Shown here in pieces: positions 7,970-17,260 of a DNA stretch of 64,000 nt. Every line of letters starts with the position of its first letter. The first letter of the stretch is position 1. Source of the stretch: Betaproteobacteria bacterium (GTDB lineage Bacteria > Pseudomonadota > Gammaproteobacteria > Burkholderiales > SG8-41); NCBI GenBank assembly GCA_021730905.1, contig JAKFYK010000043.1, positions 26,344 through 90,343 of the forward strand, written 5' to 3'. The notes below the pieces were generated by a model. That model had not been told where the DNA came from. It made no database searches and was given only the letters and a program-made list of their open reading frames with translations. Position numbers and translations under genes: made by a program.

Positions 7970-9327
7970 TTTGCCAAATGCCCTATGATTTTAGCGAGAT
8001 TGCCCGCCGTTTCGAAATTCTGCAGCAAGCCGTAAAGCTCTTTTGCTTTCGCCGCACCCAGCACCGGCGTCACCAGACCGTCGAATTTTCCCCACACTTC
8101 GTCTTCGCTCATGGGATTGTCGGCGTGGCCGAGCACAATGTTCGTATCAGCATGCAGCGGCTTTGCTTCGCCCTCGACGTAGACATCCAGGTGCGCCTCG
8201 TACTGCGGTTGGTCGGGCACCACTTCGACCTCGGTCACCGCTGCGATTTGTTTTAATGCGGCATCCTGTTTCAACTTGTCAGTGAAATCGGACGCCACCA
8301 GCCGATAGCCGGTCAACCCCATCGCCATGCAATAGCGCACGCTGAATTTGTGTTCGAGCGGCGTTTGCGGATTCAGTTTATTCGCCACCACCACCACGTT
8401 GGGATGCACCCTGGCGTGAACTTTGGTGATTTTTCTCCCGCCTACCAGCGGCGCGAGTTTGCGCGAGGTTTGTATCGACGCATGCGTGGCACGGCAACTG
8501 GCGTAGGGCTTGAAGCCATTCCTTTTTAATTCCCAAGTGCTGAAATCCATAGGCGGCACTTCGACTTTGCGATCCTGTATGAACGCATCAAGCAGGCCCT
8601 TCTCCAGTTCCAGCAACTGCGTCGCTGAATGAAAACCTTCTTTCGCGAGTTCCGCCGCGAGGATGCCGTCCATTGCCGCCTTGCCGCCGTGAAACGGTTT
8701 CGAGTGCGTGCCGAACGAACCCACCAGACCGCCCGCCGTCGTTACCGCGGCACCCACTGCGTATTCGGTTTGCCGCGGCGTCAGTCGCATCAGCACCGAT
8801 GCCACCACCGCCGCGCCCACGCGCCCGAACACCGACGTCGGATGCAGGCCGCGCCGATGCAGGCTGCGCCCCACGCCCGGCGGGCCGCCGCCGCCGAGCC
8901 GCGCCATCACCTCGAATCCGGTGATGAATGCTGCCAGCGTGTCTTTCTCGCTGCTGCCCAGTTGCCCGGCGAGTGCCAACGCCGTGGTTCCGCATACGCA
9001 ACTGATGTGCCCCGCGCCCATCTGGTGCGAATCGTCGTAATCCATCGCGTGCGCCATGGTACCGTTGGCGAGCGCTGCAAACGCGGGTGAGGTGCGTCCG
9101 CCGAGAAAGATCTGCGCATTGCCGCGTGCGCCCCAGCCTTCGACCACGCGCCGCACCGGACGCACGCATTCTTCGTCCCACGCGCCGATGGCACACCCCA
9201 TCACGTCGATCAGTGCAAGTTTTGCGGCCGCCAACACATCCGCGGGGAATTCGCGCGTCAGCGCGCCTGCCGCATAGGCAGCAATTTGTTGACTGCGGGT
9301 CGTTGTAATTTCCGCCGGTGCGTTCAT
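7966..9327 (-). CDS. MmgE/PrpD family protein
   Basis: The 453-residue product carries the MmgE/PrpD hallmarks LIDVMGCAIGA, LANGTMAHAMDYDDSHQMGAGH and GLVGSFGTHSKPFHGGKAAMDG. It is a close paralogue of the protein at 44811-46208; both have RRGLHPTSVFGR and GNARIFLG/GNAQIFLG-type segments, so they may have related substrates. ATG 9327 with AGGAGC upstream decides the start over the longer frame to 9366. It is first in an operon with a Bug receptor and a ketopantoate-reductase-like enzyme, and diverges from another Bug gene. Confidence 0.9.
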   Translation of the reverse strand: MNAPAEITTTRSQQIAAYAAGALTREFPADVLAAAKLALIDVMGCAIGAWDEECVRPVRRVVEGWGARGNAQIFLGGRTSPAFAALANGTMAHAMDYDDSHQMGAGHISCVCGTTALALAGQLGSSEKDTLAAFITGFEVMARLGGGGPPGVGRSLHRRGLHPTSVFGRVGAAVVASVLMRLTPRQTEYAVGAAVTTAGGLVGSFGTHSKPFHGGKAAMDGILAAELAKEGFHSATQLLELEKGLLDAFIQDRKVEVPPMDFSTWELKRNGFKPYASCRATHASIQTSRKLAPLVGGRKITKVHARVHPNVVVVANKLNPQTPLEHKFSVRYCMAMGLTGYRLVASDFTDKLKQDAALKQIAAVTEVEVVPDQPQYEAHLDVYVEGEAKPLHADTNIVLGHADNPMSEDEVWGKFDGLVTPVLGAAKAKELYGLLQNFETAGNLAKIIGHLAK

Positions 9328-9475
9328 GGTAGCTCCTGTGGATCGCCAGCCTGTTGTCGGGCGCAAATCTTAAGGCGAAACCCCATCGCCCGTCCATGCC
9401 GCGACACAGCGCGATCGAATGTCATGTGATGGACGCACGCATCGGTTCTGTATTTTGGGTTACGATCACGCCACG

Positions 9476-10453
9476 ATGAAAATCCCATTGCTGGCTGTTC
9501 TATTGTTGGCCTTCACCCTCACGCCGGCGACGCGTCCGGCGCATGCACAGACCTGGCCTAACAAACCGATACGCGTGGTTGCGTCGGTGCCTGCGGGCGG
9601 CACGCCTGACGTGGTAGCGCGCATGATAACGCCGGGCATGTCGGCAGCACTGGGCCAGCAATTGATAATCGATAACCGCGGCGGCGCCAGTGGCCTGATC
9701 GGTGCAGAGCTGGTCGCGCGCGCAGCGCCAGACGGTTACACCCTGTTTTTCACCAGCGCGGGCGCCGTCACCATCGTGCCCCATATGCAGAAGAAGATGC
9801 CCTATGACCCCATGCGGGATTTCGCGCCGGTGAGCATGGTATGTTTCGGGCCGTTTCTGCTGATCACCCATCCTTCGGTGGCAGTGAAAAGCGTCAAGGA
9901 CCTTATGGCCCTCGCTCAGGCGCAACCGGGAAAACTGAATTACGCCTCCGCGGGCAGCGGCGCGCCGAATCATCTGGCGATGGAACTGTTCAAAAACATG
10001 GCGGGCATCAACATTACGCATGTGCCCTACAAAGGCGCGCCACAGGCGGTAACCGACGTGATTGGCAACAACGGTGTGCAATTGACATTCAACTCGATTC
10101 CGCCGGTGATACAGCACATCAAGGGAGGGCGGTTGCGGTTGCTCGGCGTCTCGAGCGCAAAACGTTCGTCGCAGTTGCCCGATGTGCCGACGATCAGCGA
10201 GGCCGGGGTGCCCGGTTACGACGTCAACACCTGGTTCGGCATGCTGGCCCCGGCGCAAATGCCCAAGGACATCATCGCGCGGTTACACAGCACATTATCA
10301 AAAGTGGTGCACGCGCCGGAACTCAAATCCCAATTTGAAGGGCTGGGCTACGACGCAGTGGCCAGCACGCCGGCGGAGTTCGGCGCTTACCTGCGCGCGG
10401 AGCACGAGAAATACGGCAAAGTCGTCAAGCTCGTTGGCGCCAAAATCGAATAA
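9476..10453 (+). CDS. Bug-family TTT substrate-binding protein
   Basis: The 325-residue protein has a signal peptide (MKIPLLAVLLLAFTL...AHAQ), then WPNKPIRVVASVPAGGTPDVVARM, IIDNRGGASG and APDGYTL, the usual Bug blocks. ATG 9476 starts directly at the signal peptide; the frame from 9419 adds an unlikely leader. The CocE/NonD hydrolase follows after 24 bases on the same strand, suggesting that the receptor and hydrolase act on one ester or amide substrate (inference). Confidence 0.93.
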   Translation: MKIPLLAVLLLAFTLTPATRPAHAQTWPNKPIRVVASVPAGGTPDVVARMITPGMSAALGQQLIIDNRGGASGLIGAELVARAAPDGYTLFFTSAGAVTIVPHMQKKMPYDPMRDFAPVSMVCFGPFLLITHPSVAVKSVKDLMALAQAQPGKLNYASAGSGAPNHLAMELFKNMAGINITHVPYKGAPQAVTDVIGNNGVQLTFNSIPPVIQHIKGGRLRLLGVSSAKRSSQLPDVPTISEAGVPGYDVNTWFGMLAPAQMPKDIIARLHSTLSKVVHAPELKSQFEGLGYDAVASTPAEFGAYLRAEHEKYGKVVKLVGAKIE

Positions 10454-10477
10454 CACTTAAATCTAGAGACGCCGATC

Positions 10478-12223
10478 ATGCCTGACTACAAGTCAGAAAT
10501 CCGCGACAACATGCGCATCGACTGGGATGTGCCCATCATCATGGATGACGGGCTGGTGCTGCGCGCTGACGTGTTTCGCCCGGTAGCAGAAGGCAAATAT
10601 CCGGCACTGGTGAGTTACGGCCCGTATGGCAAGGGCCTCGCGTTTCAGGACGGCTATAAAACCGCGTGGGAGATCATGTGCCGCGAAAACCCCGACGCGG
10701 TCGCCAACAGCACCAACAAATACCAGAACTGGGAAGTGGTCGATCCCGAAAAATGGGTCCCTGATGGCTATGTATGCGTGCGCGTGGATTCGCGTGGCGC
10801 GGGGCGTTCGCCGGGTTATCTGTGCCACAACGACGCGAGAGAGAACAAGGATTTTCACGATTGCATCGAATGGGCCGCGGCACAGCCGTGGTGCAGCGGT
10901 AAGGTTGGACTCAACGGCATTTCGTACTACGCCTCGAACCAGTGGCGCGCGGCAGCAACGCAGCCGCCGCATCTCGCCGCGATTTGCGTATGGGAAGGCT
11001 GGGTCGATAACTATCGCGACTCCACGCACCACGGCGGCATCATCTGCGTGTTCCGCAAGAACTGGCAGGAAATGCAGGTAAAAACCGTGCAGCATGGCGT
11101 AGGCGAACACGGCACGCGCAGCAAACTGACCGGCGAACTCGCCTGCGGCCCGGAAACACTGAGCGACGCAGAGTTGGTGAAAAATCGGGAAGACATGTGG
11201 GCCAATCTGCTCAAGAACACGATGGACGGCCCGTATTACCGCGAACGCAGTGGCGATCTGTCAAAAGTGAAAGTGCCGCTGTTGTCGGCTGCGAACTGGG
11301 GCGGGCAGGGTTTGCATCCGCGCGGCAACTTTGAAGGGTACGCGCGCGCGGCGTCACAACAGAAATGGCTGGAAGCGCACGGCGGCTCGCACTGGGCGCC
11401 GTTTTACACCGACTACGGCGTCGGTTTGCAGAAAAAATTCTTCGATTACTTTCTCAAGGGCAAGCAGAACGGCTGGGACAAACAACCCAAGGTGCAATTG
11501 CAGATTCGCCATCCGGGTGAAAAATTCGTGCAGCGCCATGAAAACGAATGGCCGATTGCGCGCACGCAATGGACGAACTTTTATCTCGACGGCGAAAAAC
11601 TCGCTCTCGGCACCTTAAAAAATAATTCAATTAAAACAAATACTTACGATATGATGGGTGATGGCATCACCTTCTCCACGCCGCCACTGGAAAAAGAAAC
11701 CGAAATCACCGGCCCGTCAGCGCTGAAACTGTTTATCTCGTCTTCCACCCGCGACGCGGATTTGTTTGTGATCCTGCGCGTGTTCGATACGCAGGACAAG
11801 GAAGTCTTGTTTCAGGGAGCGCTCGATCCCAAGACGCCGATCGCGCAGGGCTGGCTGCGCGCGTCGCACCGCAAGCTCGACAAAACATTGAGTCTGCCGT
11901 ACCGCCCGTACCACACCCACGACGAAAAGCAACCGCTGACACCGGGCGAGGTTTACGAACTCGATATCGAAATCTGGCCGACCTGCATCGTCGTTCCCAA
12001 AGGCTGCCGCGTCGCGCTCACCATCCGCGGCAAGGATTACGATCACGGTCAATCAGCGGCTTCGCTTTCCAACATGAAAAATCCGATGAGCGGCTGCGGC
12101 CCCTTCATGCACGACGACCCGGTAGACCGCCCGCCGGAAATCTTCGGCGGCAAGGTCACGCTGCACTTCGGCCCGCAGCATCCGGCGGCGGTGTTGCTGC
12201 CGATTATTCCTGCAAAATCCTGA
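10478..12223 (+). CDS. CocE/NonD-family hydrolase (S15-type)
   Basis: The 581-residue protein belongs to the family of cocaine esterase, glutaryl-7-ACA acylase and X-Pro dipeptidyl peptidase. N-terminal DGLVLRADVFRP leads into the alpha/beta hydrolase core; the nucleophile is Ser149 in GLNGISYYAS, and GGSHWAPFY (about 300-310) probably brings the catalytic His. A C-terminal jelly-roll domain covers about 400-580. A linker near residues 378-391 is encoded by an AT-rich stretch containing a copy of the dispersed AAAACAAATACTTA repeat. There is no signal peptide. It ends directly against the stop of the convergent Bug gene, with no base between. A paralogue lies at 56630. Confidence 0.88.
   Translation: MPDYKSEIRDNMRIDWDVPIIMDDGLVLRADVFRPVAEGKYPALVSYGPYGKGLAFQDGYKTAWEIMCRENPDAVANSTNKYQNWEVVDPEKWVPDGYVCVRVDSRGAGRSPGYLCHNDARENKDFHDCIEWAAAQPWCSGKVGLNGISYYASNQWRAAATQPPHLAAICVWEGWVDNYRDSTHHGGIICVFRKNWQEMQVKTVQHGVGEHGTRSKLTGELACGPETLSDAELVKNREDMWANLLKNTMDGPYYRERSGDLSKVKVPLLSAANWGGQGLHPRGNFEGYARAASQQKWLEAHGGSHWAPFYTDYGVGLQKKFFDYFLKGKQNGWDKQPKVQLQIRHPGEKFVQRHENEWPIARTQWTNFYLDGEKLALGTLKNNSIKTNTYDMMGDGITFSTPPLEKETEITGPSALKLFISSSTRDADLFVILRVFDTQDKEVLFQGALDPKTPIAQGWLRASHRKLDKTLSLPYRPYHTHDEKQPLTPGEVYELDIEIWPTCIVVPKGCRVALTIRGKDYDHGQSAASLSNMKNPMSGCGPFMHDDPVDRPPEIFGGKVTLHFGPQHPAAVLLPIIPAKS
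11633..11646 (+). repeat. Dispersed AT-rich repeat, copy 1 (inside a gene)
   Basis: The exact motif AAAACAAATACTTA occurs within the CocE/NonD hydrolase gene, in an AT-rich stretch of about 35 bases (11614-11650) that stays in frame and encodes NNSIKTNTYD. The other six copies in the window are intergenic. Confidence 0.6.
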
Positions 12224-13186
12224 TTACTGCGGCTGTATATTCGCCGCCTTCGCCACCGCCACATATCGCTCGTAATCCTCTTTCAGAAACTTCGCGAATT
12301 CCTCCGGCGTGCTGCCCACCGCTTCGAGGTTAAGCTGGGTAAAGCGTTCGAGCACGTCTTTCGATTGCACCATCTGCTTCACCGCTGCATTGAGCTTGTC
12401 CACGATAGGCCGCGGCATGCCGCGCGGCCCATAAAGACCGTACCAGCCGGTGGATTCGTAGCCCTTGACGCCAGATTCATCCACCGTCGGTACGTTGGGC
12501 AATTGCGGTGAGCGCTTGAGCCCCGTAAATGCCAGCGGACGCAGCCGGCCGGCCTGCACCAGCGGCACCACCACCGGGCTGGGGCCGAACATCATCGGCA
12601 CCTGGCCGCCGATCAGGTCGCTGATCGCGGGGCCTGCACTTCTGTAAGGCACGTGCGTGAGCTTGACGCCGGTCATCGCCTGAAACTGCTCGCCGGCGAT
12701 ATGGGTGGAATTGCCCCAGCCCGCCGAGACGTAAATCATCTTGCCCGGATTGGCCTTGGCGAAATCAATCAGTTGTTGCAGCGTGTTGATCTGCACCGAC
12801 GGGTGCACCACGATCACCAGCCCGCTGGAATTGCAGATGTGGCTGATCGGCGTGAAGTCGCGGAACGTGTCGTACGGCAATTTTTTATACACCACCGGAT
12901 TGATGGTGTGACCACCGGCAGTAGTGAGCAGCGTGTAGCCGTCGGACGGCGCTCTGGATACGACTTCGGTGCCGATGATGTAGTTGGCGCCCGGACGGTT
13001 ATCGACCACCACATTTTGCCCGAGATAGGCGCCGAGTTTTTGCGCCGTAATGCGCCCGACCACATCGACCGCGCCGCCGGGCGCGACCGGAACCACGAGT
13101 CGGACCGGGCGGTCGGGATAGGCCGCAACGCACATCTGCGCGGCAAGTAACAACACGATTGCGGAAAACAACCTGGAGAATTTCAA
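12224..13186 (-). CDS. Bug-family TTT substrate-binding protein
   Basis: The 320-residue product has a signal peptide of about 21 residues, then YPDRPVRLVVPVAPGGAVDVVGRI, VVVDNRPGANYIIG and APSDGYTL. The Asn-Tyr after RPGA replaces the usual GG. It lies downstream of the ThDP-dependent enzyme on the same strand, 82 bases apart, and converges with the hydrolase gene with no spacer. Confidence 0.93.
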   Translation of the reverse strand: MKFSRLFSAIVLLLAAQMCVAAYPDRPVRLVVPVAPGGAVDVVGRITAQKLGAYLGQNVVVDNRPGANYIIGTEVVSRAPSDGYTLLTTAGGHTINPVVYKKLPYDTFRDFTPISHICNSSGLVIVVHPSVQINTLQQLIDFAKANPGKMIYVSAGWGNSTHIAGEQFQAMTGVKLTHVPYRSAGPAISDLIGGQVPMMFGPSPVVVPLVQAGRLRPLAFTGLKRSPQLPNVPTVDESGVKGYESTGWYGLYGPRGMPRPIVDKLNAAVKQMVQSKDVLERFTQLNLEAVGSTPEEFAKFLKEDYERYVAVAKAANIQPQ

Positions 13187-13234
13187 GCTTTCCCTCCCCT
13201 TAGTGCTGGACTACCCGCGAGCCGCCATTGACCC

Positions 13235-13266
13235 GTTCACTTATTCACTCGTTCACCCGTTCACGG
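13235..13266. repeat. Four 8-bp tandem repeats
   Basis: GTTCACTT, ATTCACTC, GTTCACCC and GTTCACGG follow one another with an 8-bp period (core TTCAC). They lie just beyond the 3' end of the ThDP-enzyme gene (13269), between it and the downstream Bug gene. Confidence 0.65.
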
Positions 13267-13268
13267 GG

Positions 13269-14948
13269 TCACGACGGCATCCACGGCATCGGCGCCTGCG
13301 ACGCGAACTCGGTGCGGCAATCAATCACCGCTGGCAGATCGGATGCCATCGCCTGCTCGAAGGCCTTCTTGAAATCCTGCGGTTTATCGACAACCACGCC
13401 GAAGCCGCCGAACGCGCGCGCGATCTGCGCGAAATCGGTTTCGAGAAACTCGTAACACTCGTCCCTGCGATTGGGTTCCGGCGTATTGCTGTAGGCGATG
13501 GAGAGGTTCTTCACGCCCTGCGCGAGACATTTGTTGTTGTTGACGATGGTGACGGTCTTGATGCCGCGGCGGCGTGCGGTTTCCAGTTCCGGCAGGTGAT
13601 AATAAAAACCGCCATCGCCGGTGAAGCAGAATACCGGCTTGTCGGGCGCGCCGCACTTGCCGCCCAGCGCCGCCGGGAATGACCAGCCGAGCGAGCCCGC
13701 GGCGCGGAAATAGCGCTGCGCTGGATGGTTGAAATACACCATGGTATTGGTCCACAGCGCGGCAAAGCCGGTGTCGGCGAACAGGATCGCGTCTTTCGGC
13801 AGCAGCTCGGTAAGTTCGCGGCAAATGCGTCCGGGATTCATCGGCACGGCATCGGAATTGCGCAGCTTGTCGACCTCGGCACGCCAGTCGGTGACATATT
13901 TTCGCGCAGCGGCGAGCCACGCGTCGTGCTTTGCGGGCGCTACGGCGGCGGTAATCGCTTCCACCGCCGTGCGCACGTCGGCGAGCACGCCAATCACGCC
14001 GGAGTAGTTGCGGCCGATTTCCACCGGGTCAATATCGATCTGGATGATGGGCGTGCCGTCCTTCGGCATTTTGTAGTAACCGGTGGTGTGGTCGCTGGTG
14101 TTGCTGCCGGCGTAGATCACCAGATCGGCATCCGTCACCACCTGATTGCCACAGGTGCGCCCGTAGAGTCCCATGGTGCCGTGGAACAGCGGATGTTCCT
14201 CGACCATGATCGACTTGGCATCGGGTGTGGCCACCACCGACGCCTGAATTTTTTCCGCAAGCTTCGCTATCGCCGCGCCCGCATCGGAAATAATCGCGCC
14301 GCGATCGGCAACGATCACCGGCTTTTGCGATTTCGCGATGGCCGCCACCGCGCGCTGCACCGCCGCCGCATCGGGCGCCGGACGAAATGCCGGGTAACGC
14401 GTGTGCGCCTCGTCGGGCAACACGTCGAATTCACCGGTGAGGTGCGTGATCGCATCGCCGGTCAATCCTGCCATGTCGATATGCACCGGCCGCGGCGTGC
14501 CGGTGGTCGCCTCGCGGAACGCCTGGCGCATCACCTGCTGCATCTGACCCAGCACATCGATCTCGCCGTGAAACTTGGTCACCGCTGCGTAAAGCGACGG
14601 ATGTTCGACTTCCTGATAGGCATTGCGATACTGGAACTCCGGCACGTGACGGCCGCTGATCGCCACCACCGGCGAATGGCCGAGATACGGATCCTGCATG
14701 CCCGACGCCAGATTGGCGGCGCCCACCGATTGCGCCATGCACACGCCCGGTCGCCCCGAGGTACGCGCATAGCCGTCGGCCATGTACGCCACGCCCTTCT
14801 CGGAGTGGCCGAGGATGCGCTTGATGCCGGTATCTTCCATTTCGGCGAGCGCGCGCCGCAGCACCGCATCCATGAAAAACAGGTGTGTGACACCGTACGA
14901 TTTAAGAATTTGGCCGAATAATCTCGCGCCGGTCATTTTTTGTGGCAT
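13269..14948 (-). CDS. ThDP-dependent enzyme, acetolactate synthase-like
   Basis: The 559-residue protein has the three-domain layout of the acetolactate synthase/benzoylformate decarboxylase family. The N-terminal Pyr domain carries the cofactor-activating Glu50 in GHSEKGVAYMADGYAR; the middle domain spans about 190-330; the C-terminal domain has the ThDP motif beginning GDGGFYYHLPELETARRRG and ending in NNNK. It is shorter at the N-terminus than IlvB and lacks a regulatory partner nearby, so a catabolic 2-oxoacid decarboxylase or carboligase is more likely than valine biosynthesis (inference). ATG 14948 has GGGAG upstream. A Bug gene follows. Confidence 0.85.
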   Translation of the reverse strand: MPQKMTGARLFGQILKSYGVTHLFFMDAVLRRALAEMEDTGIKRILGHSEKGVAYMADGYARTSGRPGVCMAQSVGAANLASGMQDPYLGHSPVVAISGRHVPEFQYRNAYQEVEHPSLYAAVTKFHGEIDVLGQMQQVMRQAFREATTGTPRPVHIDMAGLTGDAITHLTGEFDVLPDEAHTRYPAFRPAPDAAAVQRAVAAIAKSQKPVIVADRGAIISDAGAAIAKLAEKIQASVVATPDAKSIMVEEHPLFHGTMGLYGRTCGNQVVTDADLVIYAGSNTSDHTTGYYKMPKDGTPIIQIDIDPVEIGRNYSGVIGVLADVRTAVEAITAAVAPAKHDAWLAAARKYVTDWRAEVDKLRNSDAVPMNPGRICRELTELLPKDAILFADTGFAALWTNTMVYFNHPAQRYFRAAGSLGWSFPAALGGKCGAPDKPVFCFTGDGGFYYHLPELETARRRGIKTVTIVNNNKCLAQGVKNLSIAYSNTPEPNRRDECYEFLETDFAQIARAFGGFGVVVDKPQDFKKAFEQAMASDLPAVIDCRTEFASQAPMPWMPS

Positions 14949-15050
14949 TGCATTTCTCCCTTTTAGCTGCGGCCGATGATACCGCGGACGATTTCACATA
15001 CATCATCACGCGCTGTTTCACTGCGGCGATAATTTATAAAATATCATTTT

Positions 15051-15064
15051 AAAACAAATACTTA
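15051..15064 (+). repeat. Dispersed AT-rich repeat, copy 2
   Basis: AAAACAAATACTTA lies in the 139-base gap between the alpha/beta hydrolase stop and the ThDP-enzyme start. The surrounding 40 bases are strongly AT-rich. Confidence 0.6.
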
Positions 15065-15087
15065 TATACAAACATCGTAGGGTTCCG

Positions 15088-15876
15088 TCACGCACCACGC
15101 AAAAAAGGAATTACCGTTTGGACGAAAAGCTCGGGCGATTGCGCGTGCATGAAATGCCCGGAATCAGCCTCAACGTAACGCGCGCCGGGAATCAACTTCG
15201 ACAGTTCCTGCACCATCGCCGGCGTGCGCAGCGAGTCGTGCTTGCAGCCTATCGACAGCGTGGGACAGGAAATTTTCCCCAATTCAGTATCGACTTCCAT
15301 ATCAAGCAGCATGCGATTGATCGCCGCGAAACTTTGCGGGTCGTTGGTCATCCAGCGCGCACGGTAGTTTTCAAAGCGTTCTCTATTGCCGCGCAGAACT
15401 TCCGGATACGAGCGATCGAGGCTCGCCTGCGCCTGCGGGCGCATGCCGGTGCGTTCGACCTCTGCCGCTCGCGCGACCATGTGCGGGCGCGTCGCCGGAC
15501 TCGAGCGCGTGACGAGACTTTGCACCACCAGTCGCGCCACTCGCGCAGGATGGCGTGCCGCAAACGCGGCGGCGATGCCCGCGCCCAGCGCAGAACCAAC
15601 CACATGACACGGCGTTTTGATCGCCAGCGCATCGAGCAGCGCGGCAATATCCGCCACCATATCGTCGAGCGCCAGCGTGCCGCTCACCTTCTCGGATTGT
15701 CCAAAACCTCGTTGATCGTAACGCAACGTGCGAAATTCGCGCTGGAACGCCGGTAGTGTTTCGTCCCAGCTATCGAGGCAGCCGCCCAGCTCATGCACCA
15801 ATACAACCGTCTGCGCAGAGGACCCGCTCAGTTCGTAGCGCAAACTGACACCATTGACGTCCAGCCATTTCATCAT
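15088..15876 (-). CDS. Alpha/beta hydrolase, 3-oxoadipate enol-lactonase-like
   Basis: The 262-residue protein is a compact alpha/beta-fold hydrolase. The oxyanion motif is in LVHELGG, where His-Gly is replaced by His-Glu-Leu. The nucleophile is Ser95 in VVGSALGAG, the acid is probably Asp in GCKHDSLRT and the base His in ADSGHFMHAQSP. Length and pattern resemble PcaD, but the substrate is unproven. Two adjacent ATGs (15876 and 15873) follow a GAGAGG site. It is separated from the DUF1080 genes by a terminator, so it probably has its own promoter. Confidence 0.85.
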   Translation of the reverse strand: MMKWLDVNGVSLRYELSGSSAQTVVLVHELGGCLDSWDETLPAFQREFRTLRYDQRGFGQSEKVSGTLALDDMVADIAALLDALAIKTPCHVVGSALGAGIAAAFAARHPARVARLVVQSLVTRSSPATRPHMVARAAEVERTGMRPQAQASLDRSYPEVLRGNRERFENYRARWMTNDPQSFAAINRMLLDMEVDTELGKISCPTLSIGCKHDSLRTPAMVQELSKLIPGARYVEADSGHFMHAQSPELFVQTVIPFLRGA

Positions 15877-15910
15877 TGTTGCCTCTCAACAGGTATGGCT
15901 TGCCTGCACT

Positions 15911-15941
15911 AAAAAGCCCAAGAACCTTCCTTGGGCCTTTT
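15911..15941 (-). terminator. Intrinsic terminator after the DUF1080 pair
   Basis: On the minus strand GCCCAAG, a 7-base loop and CTTGGGC are followed by TTTTT (stem arms 15930-15936 and 15916-15922, T-run 15915-15911). It ends transcription of the DUF1080 genes before the hydrolase start. Confidence 0.8.
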
Positions 15942-15986
15942 AGCAACGGCAAGCATGCCGCCGCGCAATGCGCGGCGGGTTTCAAA

Positions 15987-16628
15987 CTAGAGGGGGCGCA
16001 CCATCACCTTGCGCCACTTGATAATGCCACCGCCGTATTGCAGCGTGAACGGGCCGGCAGCAAAGGATTTGTCCTCGATGTCCGCAGTAACAACACCATT
16101 CATCTCCACGGTCAGGCGTGGCCCCTTGGCCGTGATCACGAAGGTGTTCCAGCGGTTCGCGGCCTTGGGCATCGGATTCACCTTGGCGAAGTTCACGATG
16201 GCGCCAGTACCGTATTCCGGGCCGGGACGCTTGTCGTAAATGTTCACTTCATAGGAATTTTTCGAGGTAATGCTCTTGGGATTGGTGGCGCGGATGAAAA
16301 TGCCGCTGTTGGCATCCTCGTCAGCCCAGAACTCGGCATAGATCTGGAAATCCCGGTAGGACTTCTTGGTCACCAGATGCGCCGTGCCCTTGCCGCTGTT
16401 CATGCGGTCGCCCTGGATCACACCGTGCATAGGCAGCCAGTTGGCGTCTCCCAGGCGGTTGAAATTCTCCAGGCCTTTTTCGCCGTCGACCAGCACTTCC
16501 CAGACCCGGGGATCGGGAGTGTACGGCACCCAGCCGAAAGGCTCCTGATTAAACGGCGTCATCGTGTTGCTGGAACAGCCGGCCAATATCAATGCAACTA
16601 CAAACAGTCCTGCAGTAAATCGTTTCAT
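15987..16628 (-). CDS. DUF1080-domain lipoprotein
   Basis: The 213-residue product begins with a lipoprotein signal peptide whose lipobox is LILAGC (Cys at about residue 18), so it should be membrane-anchored in the envelope. The rest is a DUF1080 (3-keto-disaccharide hydrolase/LamG-like) beta-sandwich with WADEDANSGIFIRA, YEVNIYDKRPG and RWNTFVITAKGPRLTVEMNG. ATG 16628 with AGGAGCC upstream decides the start. It is a paralogue of the adjacent upstream gene, 35 bases away. Confidence 0.88.
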   Translation of the reverse strand: MKRFTAGLFVVALILAGCSSNTMTPFNQEPFGWVPYTPDPRVWEVLVDGEKGLENFNRLGDANWLPMHGVIQGDRMNSGKGTAHLVTKKSYRDFQIYAEFWADEDANSGIFIRATNPKSITSKNSYEVNIYDKRPGPEYGTGAIVNFAKVNPMPKAANRWNTFVITAKGPRLTVEMNGVVTADIEDKSFAAGPFTLQYGGGIIKWRKVMVRPL

Positions 16629-16663
16629 GGTGGCTCCTGTTAATCGATAAAAATGGATGCGGG

Positions 16664-17260
16664 CTACAGCGGCTTGATCATGAGCTTGCGAAACTTGACG
16701 ATACCGGCATTGTACTGAAGGCCGATCGGTCCGGCCGGAAACGTCTTGTTGTCGACTTCCACCGCCTTCTCGCCGTTCATTTCCACAATCATGCGCGGCC
16801 CTTTGACGGTGATGTAAAACGTGTTCCACTTGCCCGCGGCCTTGAACGTGGGCGCTGCCTTGGCGACATTGACCAGCGAGGCGGTGGGGAAAGGCGGGTT
16901 CTTGTCGAAAATCTGCACTTCGTAGCCGCCTTTGGTGTTGATCACCTTGGTGTTGGTGATGCGGTAAAAAACGCCGCTGTTGGCATCTTCATCCGCCCAG
17001 TACTCCACGTACATCTCGAAATCGGTGTACGATTTTTTTGAAAACAGGAAAGCGGCATCCTTGTTGTTCTTGCGGTCGATCTGAATCGCGCCGTGCATGG
17101 CCAGCCAGTTGCCGTCTCCGGTGCGATTCCAGTTGTGCAGGCCATTCTCGCCATCAATCAGCGTTTCCCAGCCGGGGCCGGACGGCGCCGGCGTGGCGCA
17201 ACCGAACAAGGTGACTGCAACCACCAGCAACCCTGCGGTAATAGCGGAAAATCGCTTCAT
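16664..17260 (-). CDS. DUF1080-domain lipoprotein
   Basis: The 198-residue paralogue of the preceding entry has a signal peptide with a TLFGC lipobox, then WETLIDGENGLHNWNR, WADEDANSGVFYRI and KWNTFYITVKGPRMIVEMNGE. The DUF1080 domain is found in carbohydrate-acting secreted enzymes, but activity has been shown for few members. ATG 17260 follows CAGGAGAGC. The pair is out of character among the carboxylate genes. A perfect palindrome lies about 150 bases upstream. Confidence 0.88.
   Translation of the reverse strand: MKRFSAITAGLLVVAVTLFGCATPAPSGPGWETLIDGENGLHNWNRTGDGNWLAMHGAIQIDRKNNKDAAFLFSKKSYTDFEMYVEYWADEDANSGVFYRITNTKVINTKGGYEVQIFDKNPPFPTASLVNVAKAAPTFKAAGKWNTFYITVKGPRMIVEMNGEKAVEVDNKTFPAGPIGLQYNAGIVKFRKLMIKPL

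Noticed and set aside
10493..11110. Long antisense frames inside most GC-rich genes, such as this one opposite the hydrolase
   Set aside because: They follow the high third-position GC of the opposite gene; none carries recognisable domains.
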